Origin: an uncultured Sphingomonas sp.
Lineage (GTDB): Bacteria; Pseudomonadota; Alphaproteobacteria; Sphingomonadales; Sphingomonadaceae
NCBI GenBank assembly: GCA_946482655.1
Contig: CAMLSA010000141.1
Span: 1 to 6,202, forward strand
Length of the DNA stretch: 6,202 bases
Direction of reading: 5' to 3'
Shown here: in pieces, positions 5,580 to 6,202 of the stretch
Layout: each line of letters opens with the position of its first letter
Numbering within the stretch: position 1 is the first letter of the stretch
Made by a program: the position numbers and the translations under genes
The notes under the pieces: generated by a model
Told to the model about the DNA's origin: nothing
Database searches by the model: none
Seen by the model: only the letters and a program-made list of their open reading frames with translations

Positions 5580-5603
5580 GCCTCTCCCGGTGATGCCCTC
5601 CGC

Positions 5604-6202
5604 TTATGCCGCGAACTGATTCATCGTGTTGTGCACGCCGCCAGCCTTGAGCGCGGCTTCGCCGGCGAAATATTCCTTATGGTCGTCGCCTATGTCGGAG
5701 CCTGACATGTTCTGGTGCTTCACGCAGGCGATGCCCTGGCGGATCTCCTGGCGCTGGACTCCCTGGACGTAGCCGAGCATTCCGGCCTCGCCGAAATATT
5801 CCTTGGCGAGATTGTCGGTCGACAGCGCCGCCGTGTGATAGGTCGGCAGGGTGATCAGGTGATGGAAGATGCCCGCGCGTTGCGCGGCGTCACGCTGGAA
5901 GGTGCGGATCTTCTCATCGGCCTCGATGCCGAGGTCGGTGTCGTCATAGTCGACGCTCATCAGGCGGCTGCGGTCATAGGCGGAGACGTCCTTGCCCGCT
6001 TCGACCCAGGCGTCGAATACCTGCTGGCGAAAGTTGAGCGTCCAGTTGAACGAGGGCGAGTTGTTGTAGACCAACTTGGCGTTGGGCACGACTTCCCGGA
6101 TGCGATCGACCATCGAAGCGATCTGCTCGATGTGCGGCTTCTCGGTCTCGATCCACAGCAGGTCGGCGCCGTTCTGCAGCGAGGTGATGCAGTCGAGCAC
6201 GC
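5604..6202 (-). CDS. aceA: Isocitrate lyase, C-terminal part (cut by right edge)
   Basis: Isocitrate lyase splits isocitrate into succinate and glyoxylate, the first step of the glyoxylate shunt needed for growth on acetate and fatty acids. The visible 198 or so residues include LLWIETEKPHIEQI, the family segment LVYNNSPSFNWTLNF (active-site contacts N.SPS.NW), TLPTYHTAALSTDNLAKEYFGEAGMLGYV, and the C-terminal MSGSDIGDDHKEYFAGEAALKAGG ending NTMNQFAA. The order and wording match isocitrate lyase and not methylisocitrate lyase. The N-terminal part with the KKCGH-type catalytic loop is outside the window, so its integrity cannot be judged. The stop at 5604 is followed by a strong terminator, so aceA is transcribed separately from ffh. 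Confidence 0.96.
   Translation of the reverse strand, partial: VLDCITSLQNGADLLWIETEKPHIEQIASMVDRIREVVPNAKLVYNNSPSFNWTLNFRQQVFDAWVEAGKDVSAYDRSRLMSVDYDDTDLGIEADEKIRTFQRDAAQRAGIFHHLITLPTYHTAALSTDNLAKEYFGEAGMLGYVQGVQRQEIRQGIACVKHQNMSGSDIGDDHKEYFAGEAALKAGGVHNTMNQFAA

Noticed and set aside
5260..5603. 4.5S SRP RNA or a tRNA in the gap before ffh
   Set aside because: I looked for the SRP RNA tetraloop region (GGAAGCAGCC-like) and for tRNA arms and found neither on either strand.
4000..5619. Plus-strand open frame of 539 codons opposite ffh
   Set aside because: It lies antisense to an unmistakable ffh gene. Its translation is the His/Asp/Arg/Leu-rich pattern produced by the opposite strand of a GC-rich gene, and it runs through the aceA terminator and into the aceA end.

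Overview
The window is GC-rich bacterial chromosome, and every gene I can support reads on the minus strand. Gene content and order (ffh, rpsP, rimM, trmD, rplS close together, a ribosomal protein S16 with a long Ala/Glu tail, and a neighbouring isocitrate lyase) suggest an alphaproteobacterium, most likely a sphingomonad. The taxon is inferred from protein style and synteny, not from a search.

In the direction of transcription (right to left): the 3' part of an isocitrate lyase gene (aceA, cut by the right edge) ends in a strong intrinsic terminator. A 344-base gap follows. It holds that terminator, a second GC-rich palindrome, a candidate promoter, and a leader that can fold into a three-way junction. 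Next come ffh (SRP GTPase), rpsP (S16), an inverted pair of palindromic repeats, rimM (30S maturation), and a 92-residue membrane protein joined to rimM by an ATGA overlap. A vapBC-type toxin-antitoxin pair with its own promoter and operator follows, then trmD (tRNA m1G37 methyltransferase) and rplS (L19). After a terminator hairpin comes the 5' part of asd (aspartate-semialdehyde dehydrogenase), cut by the left edge.

Most of the window is a conserved translation and protein-targeting cluster: Ffh brings ribosomes to the membrane, S16 and RimM build the 30S subunit, TrmD protects the reading frame through tRNA modification, and L19 sits at the subunit interface. The unusual part is a toxin-antitoxin cassette between rimM and trmD. 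trmD and rplS, normally essential, therefore lie directly downstream of vapC with no separate promoter that I can see. asd and aceA are flanking metabolic genes, for amino-acid biosynthesis and the glyoxylate shunt.

There are no tRNA or rRNA genes, CRISPR arrays, transposases or phage genes. No wholly new system is evident. The points most worth a second look are the toxin-antitoxin insertion, its operator layout, the ffh leader fold, the palindromic repeat pair, and the unrecognised small membrane protein.
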